Shown here: one piece after another, positions 1-7,992 of the stretch
Numbering within the stretch: position 1 is the stretch's first letter
How the letters are laid out: each line of letters begins with the position of its first letter
From: Candidatus Eremiobacteraceae bacterium
Lineage (GTDB): Bacteria; Vulcanimicrobiota; Vulcanimicrobiia; Eremiobacterales; Eremiobacteraceae
NCBI GenBank assembly: GCA_035295225.1
Contig: DATGJI010000049.1
Location: forward strand, 1 to 64,000
Length of the DNA: 64,000 nucleotides
Reading direction: 5' to 3'
Notes under the pieces: model-generated
What the model saw: the letters and a program-made list of their open reading frames with translations, nothing else
Database searches by the model: none
Told to the model about the DNA's origin: nothing
Program-made: the position numbers and the translations under genes

Positions 1-161
1 ATCGCCGTTGCGATCTGCTTCTCGTTGCCTTCGCACGCCGCGGTCTGCGATTCGGCGCGCGCATGGATGAAGTTCGGGATCAGGATGGCTGCCAAGATCG
101 CGATGATCGCGATGACGATCATCAACTCGATCAGGGTGAAGCCTTTTTGGAGTCTTTTCAC
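1..161 (-). CDS. Type IV prepilin, N-terminal part (runs off window)
   Basis: Reading from a GTG at 159-161, the product begins with a short basic leader, then the class III signal G-FTLIELMIVIAIIAILAA, followed by N-terminal helix residues and a Cys/Glu-rich stretch. This is the hallmark of type IV pilins and pseudopilins: PilD-type peptidase cuts after the Gly, and Glu5 and the hydrophobic helix drive assembly. AAAGGA lies about 9 bases before the GTG. Only about 53 residues are in the window, so major pilin, minor pilin and pseudopilin cannot be separated. It lies downstream of pilT/pilC on the same strand, beyond two glycosyltransferase genes. Confidence 0.88.
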   Translation of the reverse strand, partial: MKRLQKGFTLIELMIVIAIIAILAAILIPNFIHARAESQTAACEGNEKQIATA

Positions 162-341
162 GTGAGAGAATCCTTTCGATTTCCTATGACGATGAGTCTG
201 TCGCGCCCAATGTCGGAGGCGCATAATGGTACCATCTCGGGTATCGGCGTCCGTGCCAAAGAACCTTATGGTAACGAGCGCGCCGTGCCGCCGGCGCACT
301 CCCATCCACACTCTAAATGCCCAGGTATCGAAAGGCCTAGA

Positions 342-1832
342 CTAGGGACGGCCGTGACCTTGCTCACGGTTGCCCGACGGTTCGCGGGGCGAGACAGAAT
401 CGAACAGGATCACGGTCACCGCATCGGCCGCGTCGGCCCGAGGTTCGGCCCACCGATCGAGAACTCGCCGGTCCCGCGCGAGGTCCCGCAAGAGCACCCG
501 CGCTGGATCCGCGTACCAATACTGATTCTCGACATACCATATGCGATCATGTGTGTGAGCGATTATCCATGCGCGCGCGTCGGGCAGCATCTGCGCAGAT
601 GCCGGCGCGGCCTGATCGTGTGCCGCAAACGCCGGATACGTCCCCACGACGAGAACCGGGAAACCCTGCACGAACAGCATCGCGTCGGTCCGCCGCTCGA
701 GCGTCGCGACGTGGTTGTTGACGAGATACCAGTCCGTTCGCTGGTAGAGCGGATCGAGGATCATGTCGGCGTCGCAGATCGCAAACGTCGTCAAGACGAT
801 GGCGGCGAGCGCGACAGCTGCGACCCGGGCGCGCGTCGCAGCGAGAGCGGCGATCACGGCGGCTGCGCAGAGCGCGAAAACGGGTACGTATTCATGCAGG
901 TAACGCGGAAACAGCAGCGGCTTATGCAGCACCGCCGTCAGCAAGATCTGGAGCGCAAGCGCCATGAGCATGAACGGCAGCGGCGTGCTGCGCGCCAGCC
1001 AGGCCCCGATCACGAGCACCGCGAGAATCACGACGTCGGCGCCCACGACGAATGATGCCTGACCCATCCACGCGAGCGGAATGCCGGCGAGCACCGACTC
1101 TACCGGAGCGAGCCGAAGATCGAAGTCTGGCCCGGCCGCGAGTCCGCCGTGAGCGTACTGAATGCCGACAGCGGCGATCCATGGTACGAATGCTGCGACC
1201 GCAAGACCGCCTGCCGCAAGGACCGGCCAACGGCGACGCGCATCGACGGCGGCGTAACAGCATTGCGCCGCGACCGTCAGCGCGCCGAGATAATGGACGT
1301 ACGGCAACGCGACGGCGCACACCGCATACATGCTCCACACGATGGCCGGTCGGCGCCTGCCTTCATCGAGCGCGCAAAGCAAGGACCACCACGAGAGCAT
1401 GCTGAGCATCGCAAGCGGCGCGTACATCCGATACACGCGGTCGGCATCCAAGAGGCCGGGTGCCGCAGCCGTCAACAGCGCCGCAACCGCCGCTCCGGCG
1501 TCACCCAAAATCCGGCGCGCAATCGCCCATGTCGCGACGATCGTGATAAGCCCGCACGGAGCCGTGAAAAGGCGGTAGCGTTCGGCCGGCACGTGGACCA
1601 GCATGATCAAGTAGTGTGAGAACAGATAAAAGAGCGGCGGGTGAGCATCGTTGTGCACGATGAGCTGCAGCATCGCCGGCAGCGGATACGACGCGATATG
1701 CAAGCTGAACGCTTCGTCGATGTAGAGGCTGCTCTTCGTCAGATTCCAAAAGAGCGCGACGGCGCCGATCGCGAGACCGAGACCGAGGCCGCCGTAGGCG
1801 ATTAATGAGCTTGACGCACGCGCCCGTATCAT
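342..1832 (-). CDS. GT-C membrane glycosyltransferase (family 39/PMT_2-like), copy A
   Basis: A roughly 496-residue polytopic membrane protein. After the first membrane segment comes an acidic loop, YIDEAFSLHIASYPL, then an AHPPLFYL motif, the typical GT-C layout in which the loop Asp/Glu binds the lipid-linked sugar donor outside the cytoplasmic membrane. Around ten hydrophobic segments precede a soluble C-terminal domain containing RIWYVENQYWYADP. The ATG at 1830-1832 overlaps the upstream stop (ATGA), so translation is probably coupled; the frame runs open further upstream but only as antisense shadow. It is a paralogue of the next gene and of the gene at 32821-34260. Acceptor unknown; pilin is a candidate from its position. 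Confidence 0.8.
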   Translation of the reverse strand: MIRARASSSLIAYGGLGLGLAIGAVALFWNLTKSSLYIDEAFSLHIASYPLPAMLQLIVHNDAHPPLFYLFSHYLIMLVHVPAERYRLFTAPCGLITIVATWAIARRILGDAGAAVAALLTAAAPGLLDADRVYRMYAPLAMLSMLSWWSLLCALDEGRRRPAIVWSMYAVCAVALPYVHYLGALTVAAQCCYAAVDARRRWPVLAAGGLAVAAFVPWIAAVGIQYAHGGLAAGPDFDLRLAPVESVLAGIPLAWMGQASFVVGADVVILAVLVIGAWLARSTPLPFMLMALALQILLTAVLHKPLLFPRYLHEYVPVFALCAAAVIAALAATRARVAAVALAAIVLTTFAICDADMILDPLYQRTDWYLVNNHVATLERRTDAMLFVQGFPVLVVGTYPAFAAHDQAAPASAQMLPDARAWIIAHTHDRIWYVENQYWYADPARVLLRDLARDRRVLDRWAEPRADAADAVTVILFDSVSPREPSGNREQGHGRP

Positions 1833-3262
1833 CGCTGCGCTCCATAGAGCTCGATGTCGACGCTGTTCGCGGCATAGGCCTTCGGCTCGACCCAGACCCC
1901 GATCAGTTGCCGCCGTTGCCGAAGAGACCGTCGCACGGCGAGGCCGGGATCTGCAAAGTCCGGCTGATTCTCCACGTACCACACCCTGCGCAAGCGCTGC
2001 TCGCCGATCCAGCGGAGCGTAGCGGGCAGGTCGCCTGGAACATTTGGTCCCGCGAGCGCGTGACCCGCGAACGCAGAGAACGTCTTGACGACGACGATCG
2101 GGTAGGCTTGCACGAAGACGAACGCGTCGCCCGGCGCCACGTGCGCACGAATAGTCGCGTTGACGCTGAACCAATCCGTGAATTGATAGTACGGATCCAG
2201 CACGACGTTTTGCGCGCCGATGCTCTCAACCGTCACGAGAAGCGCCGCGCCTGCGATGGATGCCGCCGCCGCTCGCCGTGCCAGAACGGCCTGCACGCAC
2301 GCGCCGATCGCGATCGCCATGGCTGGTGCCAGTGCGAACAGATAGCGCGATACCAGCAGATCTTTGTGGGCGAGCGCCCCCGCGGCGGCCTGCAGGACGA
2401 TGCCCGCCAACCAAAAGACGATCGCCGTGCGTCGCACGGCGTACGCCCCCGCGGCGATGGCTGCGATGAATGCAACCGCGATGCATTGGGGAAGCACGTC
2501 CGACACCGTCCACGTCACGGGCGTGCCCAAGGCGAAGAGTTCGAACGGAGCATCCCACCATGGCGCCTGAGCAAAGCCGGTAGCGCCGGCGGCGAATTGG
2601 GTGTGCGCGAACGCAAACCAAGGCGCGAACGCTATCGCCGCTGCGCCGCACGCGGCGAAGACCGGCCAGCGCAGCGCGGGCTTTGCGGCTGCGAAAGCCG
2701 CTTGGGTTATCAGCGTGATCGCACCGAGATAGTGGACGTACGGCAGCGCGACCGCCGTCGATGCATATGCGGCGAAGCGCCAGAGCGCAGGTCTCGCAGT
2801 GCTCGCTTCATCGGCTCTTATCAGGAGCCACCACGAAACCGCGGTCAAGGCTGTCCACAGCGAGTACATGCGGAACAGCCGGTCCCATATGATCATCCCG
2901 GGCATGAGCGCGACGACGAGTGCGCCGACGAGAGCCGCTGCGACGCCGAATCTGCGTCCGATCGCCCACGTGGCGGCGATCGTCACGACGCCGAGCGGCG
3001 CCGTCAGGAGCCGGTATTGCCAGAGCGGCCAATGGGCGACGCTGAAGATGGCGTGGGCCAGCAGATAGAACCCCGGCGGCTGAACGTCGAGCGTCGCGGT
3101 ATCGCGCAAGAGCTGCCCGATCGGCTCGGCTCCGATGCGCAGCGAGAACGCCTCATCGAGAAAAGGGCTCTGATCGGTCACGTGCCAGAGCCGCGCGAGC
3201 GCGCCGATCGCGATGCACAGCCCGAGCCACGCGTACTCCGCGTAGCGCGACGTGTGGGTCAT
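1829..3262 (-). CDS. GT-C membrane glycosyltransferase (family 39/PMT_2-like), copy B
   Basis: A 477-residue integral membrane protein with the same plan as its downstream neighbour: the N-terminal helix is followed by FLDEAFSLRIGAEPIGQ, then VQPPGFYLL, many hydrophobic segments, and a C-terminal tail with RVWYVENQPDFADP. Such proteins transfer a sugar from a polyprenyl phosphate donor to a protein, lipid or glycan on the outer face of the membrane. The stop overlaps the start of copy A by four bases and the start lies eight bases after the sigma factor stop, so pilC, sigma factor and both transferases look co-transcribed. The donor and acceptor cannot be read from sequence. Confidence 0.8.
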   Translation of the reverse strand: MTHTSRYAEYAWLGLCIAIGALARLWHVTDQSPFLDEAFSLRIGAEPIGQLLRDTATLDVQPPGFYLLAHAIFSVAHWPLWQYRLLTAPLGVVTIAATWAIGRRFGVAAALVGALVVALMPGMIIWDRLFRMYSLWTALTAVSWWLLIRADEASTARPALWRFAAYASTAVALPYVHYLGAITLITQAAFAAAKPALRWPVFAACGAAAIAFAPWFAFAHTQFAAGATGFAQAPWWDAPFELFALGTPVTWTVSDVLPQCIAVAFIAAIAAGAYAVRRTAIVFWLAGIVLQAAAGALAHKDLLVSRYLFALAPAMAIAIGACVQAVLARRAAAASIAGAALLVTVESIGAQNVVLDPYYQFTDWFSVNATIRAHVAPGDAFVFVQAYPIVVVKTFSAFAGHALAGPNVPGDLPATLRWIGEQRLRRVWYVENQPDFADPGLAVRRSLRQRRQLIGVWVEPKAYAANSVDIELYGAQR

Positions 3263-3270
3263 CGCTCTCG

Positions 3271-4023
3271 TCAGGTTATCTCGTGCCGCAGCTTCTTCAA
3301 CACATTGCCGATCGTGCGCGAGATGTGTTTTTGCGAGAAGCCGAGCCTGCGTGCGATCTCCGTCTGCGTCAGGTCCTGGAAGAAGAAAAGCTGCACGACC
3401 CGCTGCTCGAATTCCGCGAGCCGCTCGAGAGCGCGGTCGAGAATGATCCTGTCTTCCACCGGCAGCGAAAACGTGGTGTAGCGCTGGCTGCGGATGCGAT
3501 CGATCTGCGGCGTCTGGTCGGACGGAGTTTCGGAAAGCGAGAGCAGATTGTACGTGTCGCGCAGCTTGAGGATCTCATTCACGCCGTCCGGCGTCACGTT
3601 CATATCCGCCGCGAGTTCGAACACCGTCGGCTCGCGCATCAGCCGCGACGTCAGCCGGCCGTGGGATTCGTGCAGACGGCGATTCAACGTGCCATACCAG
3701 CGGGGCACGCGCATGCGCGGCACCACGTCGCGCACGTAATGCGAGATCTCGCCGCCGATGACCATGCGCGCGTAGGCCTCGAACGGTACGCCGAGCGAAA
3801 CGTCGAAGCGTTCGACAGCTTTGATCAGGCCGACGTAGCCGACTTGTTCGAGGTCGTCGCGATCGACGAGCCCGCGGCCGTAGTGCGCCGCGATCGAGGT
3901 GACGAGCGGCGCATGAAGCAGGACGAGGGCGTCGCGGCTTTCGATCGACCGGGTCTGCCGGTACGTCTCGAACTCCGCCGCCCCCGCCTCGCTCGTCTGC
4001 GCAGGCCTCATGGCGACCGACAC
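3271..4023 (-). CDS. Group 3 RNA polymerase sigma factor (SigB/SigF/FliA-like)
   Basis: About 250 residues, the length usual for alternative sigma-70 factors lacking region 1. Region 2 is clear (DLEQVGYVGLIKAVERFD, then GGEISHYVRD...RVPRW), region 3 follows near residues 120-170, and region 4 ends with a helix-turn-helix, LTQTEIARRLGFSQKHISRT. It should direct polymerase to a dedicated promoter set, plausibly envelope or motility genes. It sits two bases after pilC. The GTG at 4021-4023 gives the longest product; the ATG at 4009-4011, with AGGGG about 11 bases ahead, may be the true start. No anti-sigma gene is adjacent; a FlgM-like gene lies far away at 43384-43659. Confidence 0.9.
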   Translation of the reverse strand: MSVAMRPAQTSEAGAAEFETYRQTRSIESRDALVLLHAPLVTSIAAHYGRGLVDRDDLEQVGYVGLIKAVERFDVSLGVPFEAYARMVIGGEISHYVRDVVPRMRVPRWYGTLNRRLHESHGRLTSRLMREPTVFELAADMNVTPDGVNEILKLRDTYNLLSLSETPSDQTPQIDRIRSQRYTTFSLPVEDRIILDRALERLAEFEQRVVQLFFFQDLTQTEIARRLGFSQKHISRTIGNVLKKLRHEIT

Positions 4024-4025
4024 CC

Positions 4026-5252
4026 CTAGTGGATGTTTCCGATGATCTGATACAGGGGCAGGAAGATAGAGATGACGATGAAGCCCACGACAAAGCCCAT
4101 GCCCAAGATCATCAACGGCTCGAGCAGCTGCGTCAGCGCGGCGAGCATGTAGTCAACTTCAGTGTCGTAGAAGTCCGCGATCTTCGCAAGCATGCCGTCG
4201 AGGTTTCCGGTCTCTTCACCGACCGAGACCATCTGCGTGACGAGCGGCGGGAACAGACCCGAGAGCTGCAGCGGAACCGCGATCGACTCACCTTCGCGCA
4301 CGGAGTCGCGCACTTTTGAGACCGTCTCGGCGACCACTTCGTTGCCGGAGGCCTTGCCGACGATCTCCAGAGCCTGCATGATCGGCACGCCGGATTGCAG
4401 CAGGGTGCCGAGCGTCCGGCAGAAACGCGAGATCGCGACTTTGCGGATGAGCATGCCGAACACCGGCAGCTTGAGCTTGAACGCGTCGAATTGTCGGCGC
4501 CCGACCGGCGTCGCGACATAGCGGTTGAAGAGAATGAAGCCCACGATGAGCACGGTCAGCGCGATGACGTCCACCACCGGGTTGCGCACGCCTTTGGTGA
4601 ACGTTATGAGGATCTGCGTCGGCAACGGCAGCTTCATCTGCATCGACTCGAACATCGCGACGAATGTCGGCAAGATGAACGTGACGAGGAAGAGGACGAT
4701 CAGCACCGCCATCACGAGGATGACGATGGGGTATGTCATGGCGGACTTCACCTTCTTCTTCAGGTTGAAGTCCTTCTCAAGGAAGCCGGCCAGACGGTTC
4801 AGCACGTCGTCGAGAATACCGCCGAGCTCGCCCGCGCGCACCATGTTCACGAACAGCGGTGAGAACGTGCGCGGATATTTTCCAAGCGCGTTCGCAAGCG
4901 TCGCGCCGCCTTCGACATCGCGACGGATCGCGATGAGAATCGGCTTGAGCTGCGCGTCTTCCGTCTGAACGCTGAGGACGTCGAGACAGCGGACCATCGC
5001 AAGACCTGCGTTGATCATCGTGGCGAACTGTCGCGAGAACACGACGAGCGATTGTTCCCCCACGCCTTTGAAACGTCCGAAGATCGCGCCGAGGTCGGAG
5101 TTGAGAACCCCGCCGCCCTTCTGCGTGATGCCGGTCACGTAGTAGTTCATCTCGCGGAGCTTCGTCCGGAGAACGCGCTCGTTCTCGGCTTCTATGACGC
5201 CGTTGACGGTCTTACCGGACGCGTCTTTCGCCTGATATGCGAAACTAGGCAT
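4026..5252 (-). CDS. pilC: Type IV pilus inner-membrane platform protein PilC
   Basis: A 408-residue protein of the T2SF/GspF family. It opens with the typical FAYQAKDASGKTVNGVIEA and has two copies of the T2SF four-helix domain (about residues 70-195 and 275-395), each followed by membrane segments, the last ending at the C-terminus. PilC is the platform that couples the cytoplasmic ATPases to pilin polymerisation and retraction. A ribosome site (GGAGAG) lies nine bases before the ATG, just after a small ORF. The next gene downstream is a sigma factor. Length and order match PilC rather than GspF because PilT is directly upstream. Confidence 0.95.
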   Translation of the reverse strand: MPSFAYQAKDASGKTVNGVIEAENERVLRTKLREMNYYVTGITQKGGGVLNSDLGAIFGRFKGVGEQSLVVFSRQFATMINAGLAMVRCLDVLSVQTEDAQLKPILIAIRRDVEGGATLANALGKYPRTFSPLFVNMVRAGELGGILDDVLNRLAGFLEKDFNLKKKVKSAMTYPIVILVMAVLIVLFLVTFILPTFVAMFESMQMKLPLPTQILITFTKGVRNPVVDVIALTVLIVGFILFNRYVATPVGRRQFDAFKLKLPVFGMLIRKVAISRFCRTLGTLLQSGVPIMQALEIVGKASGNEVVAETVSKVRDSVREGESIAVPLQLSGLFPPLVTQMVSVGEETGNLDGMLAKIADFYDTEVDYMLAALTQLLEPLMILGMGFVVGFIVISIFLPLYQIIGNIH

Positions 5253-5271
5253 GAATGCTATCTCTCCAGGA

Positions 5272-5343
5272 TCAGAGTTGCGTGTGCTCGCCGACCACGA
5301 GGATCAATACGAGGATGAGCAGCCAGAGCAGTGACAGTTGCAT
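5272..5343 (-). CDS. Hidden 23-residue single-pass membrane ORF between pilT and pilC
   Basis: Not a recognised gene. Reading back from the ATG at 5341-5343 there are 23 codons and a TGA. The product is one hydrophobic helix (MQLSLLWLLILVLILVVG) with a short polar tail, GEHTQL. A near-perfect ribosome site, AAGGAG at 5351-5356, lies seven bases before the ATG and overlaps the pilT stop codon, which suggests translational coupling. The stop is 19 bases before pilC. A helix of this size could be a small pilus-machinery subunit, or the ORF may only carry ribosomes from pilT to pilC. No family can be named. Confidence 0.6.
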   Translation of the reverse strand: MQLSLLWLLILVLILVVGEHTQL

Positions 5344-5354
5344 GAAGTGTCTCC

Positions 5355-6443
5355 TTACACTCCCTCGATGAGCTTGCGCAGCTCCTCGGGGTGCATTGAG
5401 GCGTTCAGCGCCTCTTCCGATGTGATCATGTGTTTGCGCACGAGGTCGCGCAGCGACATGTCGAAGGTCTGCATGTGCATGATGCGGCTCGTGACGATGG
5501 CGTTGTGGATCTGGTGCGTCTTGTTCTCACGGATCAGGTTCCGGATCGCCGGCGTCGCGATCATGACTTCGGCCGCGGGCACGCGCCCGACTCCCGAGGC
5601 ATGAGGCAGCAGGCGCAAGCAGATGACGGCTTCGATGACCGACGCCAGCTGCACGCGGATCTGCTGTTGTTGGTGGGCGGGGAAGACGTCGACGATGCGA
5701 TCGATTGTCTGCGCTGCATCGGACGTGTGCAGGGTCGCGAAGACGAGGTGACCCGTCTCGGCGATGGTCAGCGTGGTCGCGATCGTGTCCATGTCTCGCA
5801 TTTCACCGACCAGCACCACATCCGGGTCTTCGCGAAGCGCCGCCCGCAAAGCGTTTCCGAAGCTGTAGGAGTCGTGTCCGATCTCGCGCTGGTTCACCAT
5901 GGACATCTTGTGATAGTGCAGATACTCGATCGGGTCTTCCATGGTCAGGATGTGGCGTGCCATGGTCTGGTTGATCACGTCCACCATCGAGGCCAGCGCG
6001 GTCGACTTGCCTGAGCCGGTCGGACCGGTGACGAGTATCAAGCCGTGCGGTCTTGCGACCAGGTCGGCCATCACGGGCGGTAGATTCAGACTGGCAAGCG
6101 GAGGAACCGTGGAAGGGATCGCGCGCAGCACGGTGCCGATCACACCGCGTTGCTTGAACGCGTTGATACGGAAGCGGCCAAAACCTTTGAGGCCGTGGGA
6201 GAAATCGAGCTCGAGATTCTTCTCGAATCGTTCCTTCTGGTTGTCCGTCAAAATGCTGTAGATGAGTTTCTTCATCTCATCCGGCGTGAGCTTCGGAAAT
6301 TCCGTCGGCGTCAGCCTGCCGTCTATGCGCAGCATCGGGGGAAGCCCGACGCACATGTGAAGATCCGACGCGCCGCGTTCGATGGTCACGCGCATCAATT
6401 CATCCATGCGAAGGCCCAGGAGATCGGTGACGTTCGTGGCCAT
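5355..6443 (-). CDS. pilT: Twitching motility retraction ATPase PilT
   Basis: A 362-residue GspE-family hexameric ATPase that depolymerises type IV pili at the inner membrane. An N-terminal PAS-like domain (GASDLHMCVGLPPMLRIDG) is followed by Walker A (GPTGSGKST, about residue 140), the Asp box, Walker B (DPDVVLVGEMRD) and the His box (ETGHLVFATLHTSDA). The C-terminal segment after the core is consistent with PilT and lacks the long N-domain of PilB. It heads the visible pil operon; pilB is not in the window. An upstream gap of 79 bases separates it from a glycosyltransferase gene on the same strand. Confidence 0.96.
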   Translation of the reverse strand: MATNVTDLLGLRMDELMRVTIERGASDLHMCVGLPPMLRIDGRLTPTEFPKLTPDEMKKLIYSILTDNQKERFEKNLELDFSHGLKGFGRFRINAFKQRGVIGTVLRAIPSTVPPLASLNLPPVMADLVARPHGLILVTGPTGSGKSTALASMVDVINQTMARHILTMEDPIEYLHYHKMSMVNQREIGHDSYSFGNALRAALREDPDVVLVGEMRDMDTIATTLTIAETGHLVFATLHTSDAAQTIDRIVDVFPAHQQQQIRVQLASVIEAVICLRLLPHASGVGRVPAAEVMIATPAIRNLIRENKTHQIHNAIVTSRIMHMQTFDMSLRDLVRKHMITSEEALNASMHPEELRKLIEGV

Positions 6444-6522
6444 CGTATCAACTCGCTCCGAGATGTCGTCCCGCGGAATAAGTATGAGACCGGGGTCGCC
6501 GCTCTAGTAGTCTATCGGCACT

Positions 6523-7992
6523 TCACGTCCGCGCCGTTACGTCGGCAACCCTGGCGCCCCGCCACTGGGCGGCCACGATGGGCGCCGCCACCAGGGCGAA
6601 CGCTGCCGCGACGAAGAGACCTTCGTTGAGCGGTGATGGTATGACACCTTCGTGCGCGTAGCCCAAAAGGGCCAAAGACCCAAACCAGGCGGCGTAAACG
6701 GCCCAACTTCCTCGAGCGGCGCACGCCGGCGCGAGCCAGACCACGTACCACGGATGGAGCGCCGGCATCGCGAGGACGAGCGCCGCGATCGGCCGCACGA
6801 TGTCCGCGACGCTCTGCCGCTTCGCATATCGGACCACCGATGCGACGAGGACGATCGCGACCGCGGCGAAGAGCGCAAGTTGGATCAAGCGCGGCCATGT
6901 GACGTCGCCGATAAACGGGAACGGCCCGAATCCGCTTGCGATCGGCGCGCTTCCCGCTCCGCTCCGCAGGAACGGCAGAGCGAGCAACCAGTTCAACGAC
7001 ATCAGCAGCGAACTACCGATCGCGGCGTCGCTCGCAGCCGCCGAGCGGCCGAGGTGGAATGCCTGCGCGCACAAAGCCGGCACGACGAGCGCGAGGCAGC
7101 CGAGCAGGATAGCGCCGAATACGTTCTTCTTCCATGCGCGTATGACGAGAAACGGCAATGCGATGATCGCGACGTATTTCAACGCGATCGACGCGCCGGC
7201 GAGAATGCCGGCGATCAGCGGAAAGTCGTCCACGAGCGCAAATGCCCACACCGCCGGGGCGATCATGAGCACGTCGTTGTGTGCGCCGACGGCGCTCTCG
7301 TACAGCACGACCGGGTTGAACGCAAATGCGGCGAGCCGTCGTGCCCTTTCTCCATCGGGCACGTTCTTGAGCATTCGTCGCAACGCGAGTATGATGGCGA
7401 GTGCCGAGAGCACGCCGACGAGCCGCCAGCTCCACAACTGAAATACGAGCCCGGTATTTGATTCCGCTCGCGCGAGCAGCCCCGCCAGAAGCGTGAACCC
7501 CGGCCCGTAGGGATCGCCGAACGGCGGATTGTGGAGGACGGCGTAGAGTGCGGAGAGCGTCGCGTCGTTGACGTGGACCGCGGTCGTAAGGGCGTACGGA
7601 TCGATACCGAACACGCCATACAGCCGCCCGTACGCGACGTAATAGTACGCATCGAATGCCTGCAAGATCGAGAACGCCGACAGCGCGAGGCCGGCGCAGA
7701 CGAAGCCCGCGATGACAGGACCGCATCGGGATCGTGCGCCGCCGGACGTCACTAGTCCGAACCCGGCGGCCGAGACGACGGCGATCGTGAGCCAGACGGC
7801 GATGAGCACGGACCACGACGCTGCGAACTGCACGACGGGGATCGGCTGCGCAAGTCCGCGCAAGTAGTATGCTGCGAAACCGCTCGCCGGCGCCGGCACT
7901 GAAAGCGCGGCGAGGTGACGTACGAGAGCCGATCCGGCGAACGCGGCGCCCACCGCAGCCGCGATGAGCAGGACGGCGCGCGGCTTCGTCAT
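6523..7992 (-). CDS. GT-C membrane mannosyltransferase-like protein (GT87/MptB-like), copy 1
   Basis: A 489-residue polytopic protein. Its conserved blocks, AYYYVAYGRLYGVFGIDPYAL, FGDPYGPG, GAHNDVLM and LHPWYVVWLAP, resemble polyprenyl-phosphate-dependent alpha-mannosyltransferases of the MptA/MptB and GT87 type, which elongate lipid-linked glycans outside the membrane. It is a clear tandem paralogue of the next gene upstream, sharing all four blocks. Its ATG overlaps that gene's stop (ATGA). The sugar specificity is not readable. Confidence 0.72.
   Translation of the reverse strand: MTKPRAVLLIAAAVGAAFAGSALVRHLAALSVPAPASGFAAYYLRGLAQPIPVVQFAASWSVLIAVWLTIAVVSAAGFGLVTSGGARSRCGPVIAGFVCAGLALSAFSILQAFDAYYYVAYGRLYGVFGIDPYALTTAVHVNDATLSALYAVLHNPPFGDPYGPGFTLLAGLLARAESNTGLVFQLWSWRLVGVLSALAIILALRRMLKNVPDGERARRLAAFAFNPVVLYESAVGAHNDVLMIAPAVWAFALVDDFPLIAGILAGASIALKYVAIIALPFLVIRAWKKNVFGAILLGCLALVVPALCAQAFHLGRSAAASDAAIGSSLLMSLNWLLALPFLRSGAGSAPIASGFGPFPFIGDVTWPRLIQLALFAAVAIVLVASVVRYAKRQSVADIVRPIAALVLAMPALHPWYVVWLAPACAARGSWAVYAAWFGSLALLGYAHEGVIPSPLNEGLFVAAAFALVAAPIVAAQWRGARVADVTART

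Noticed and set aside
1805-3481. 558-codon plus-strand frame
   Set aside because: It is antisense to the GT-C copy B and the sigma factor gene, both of which have recognisable motifs; the shadow is low complexity and Arg-rich.
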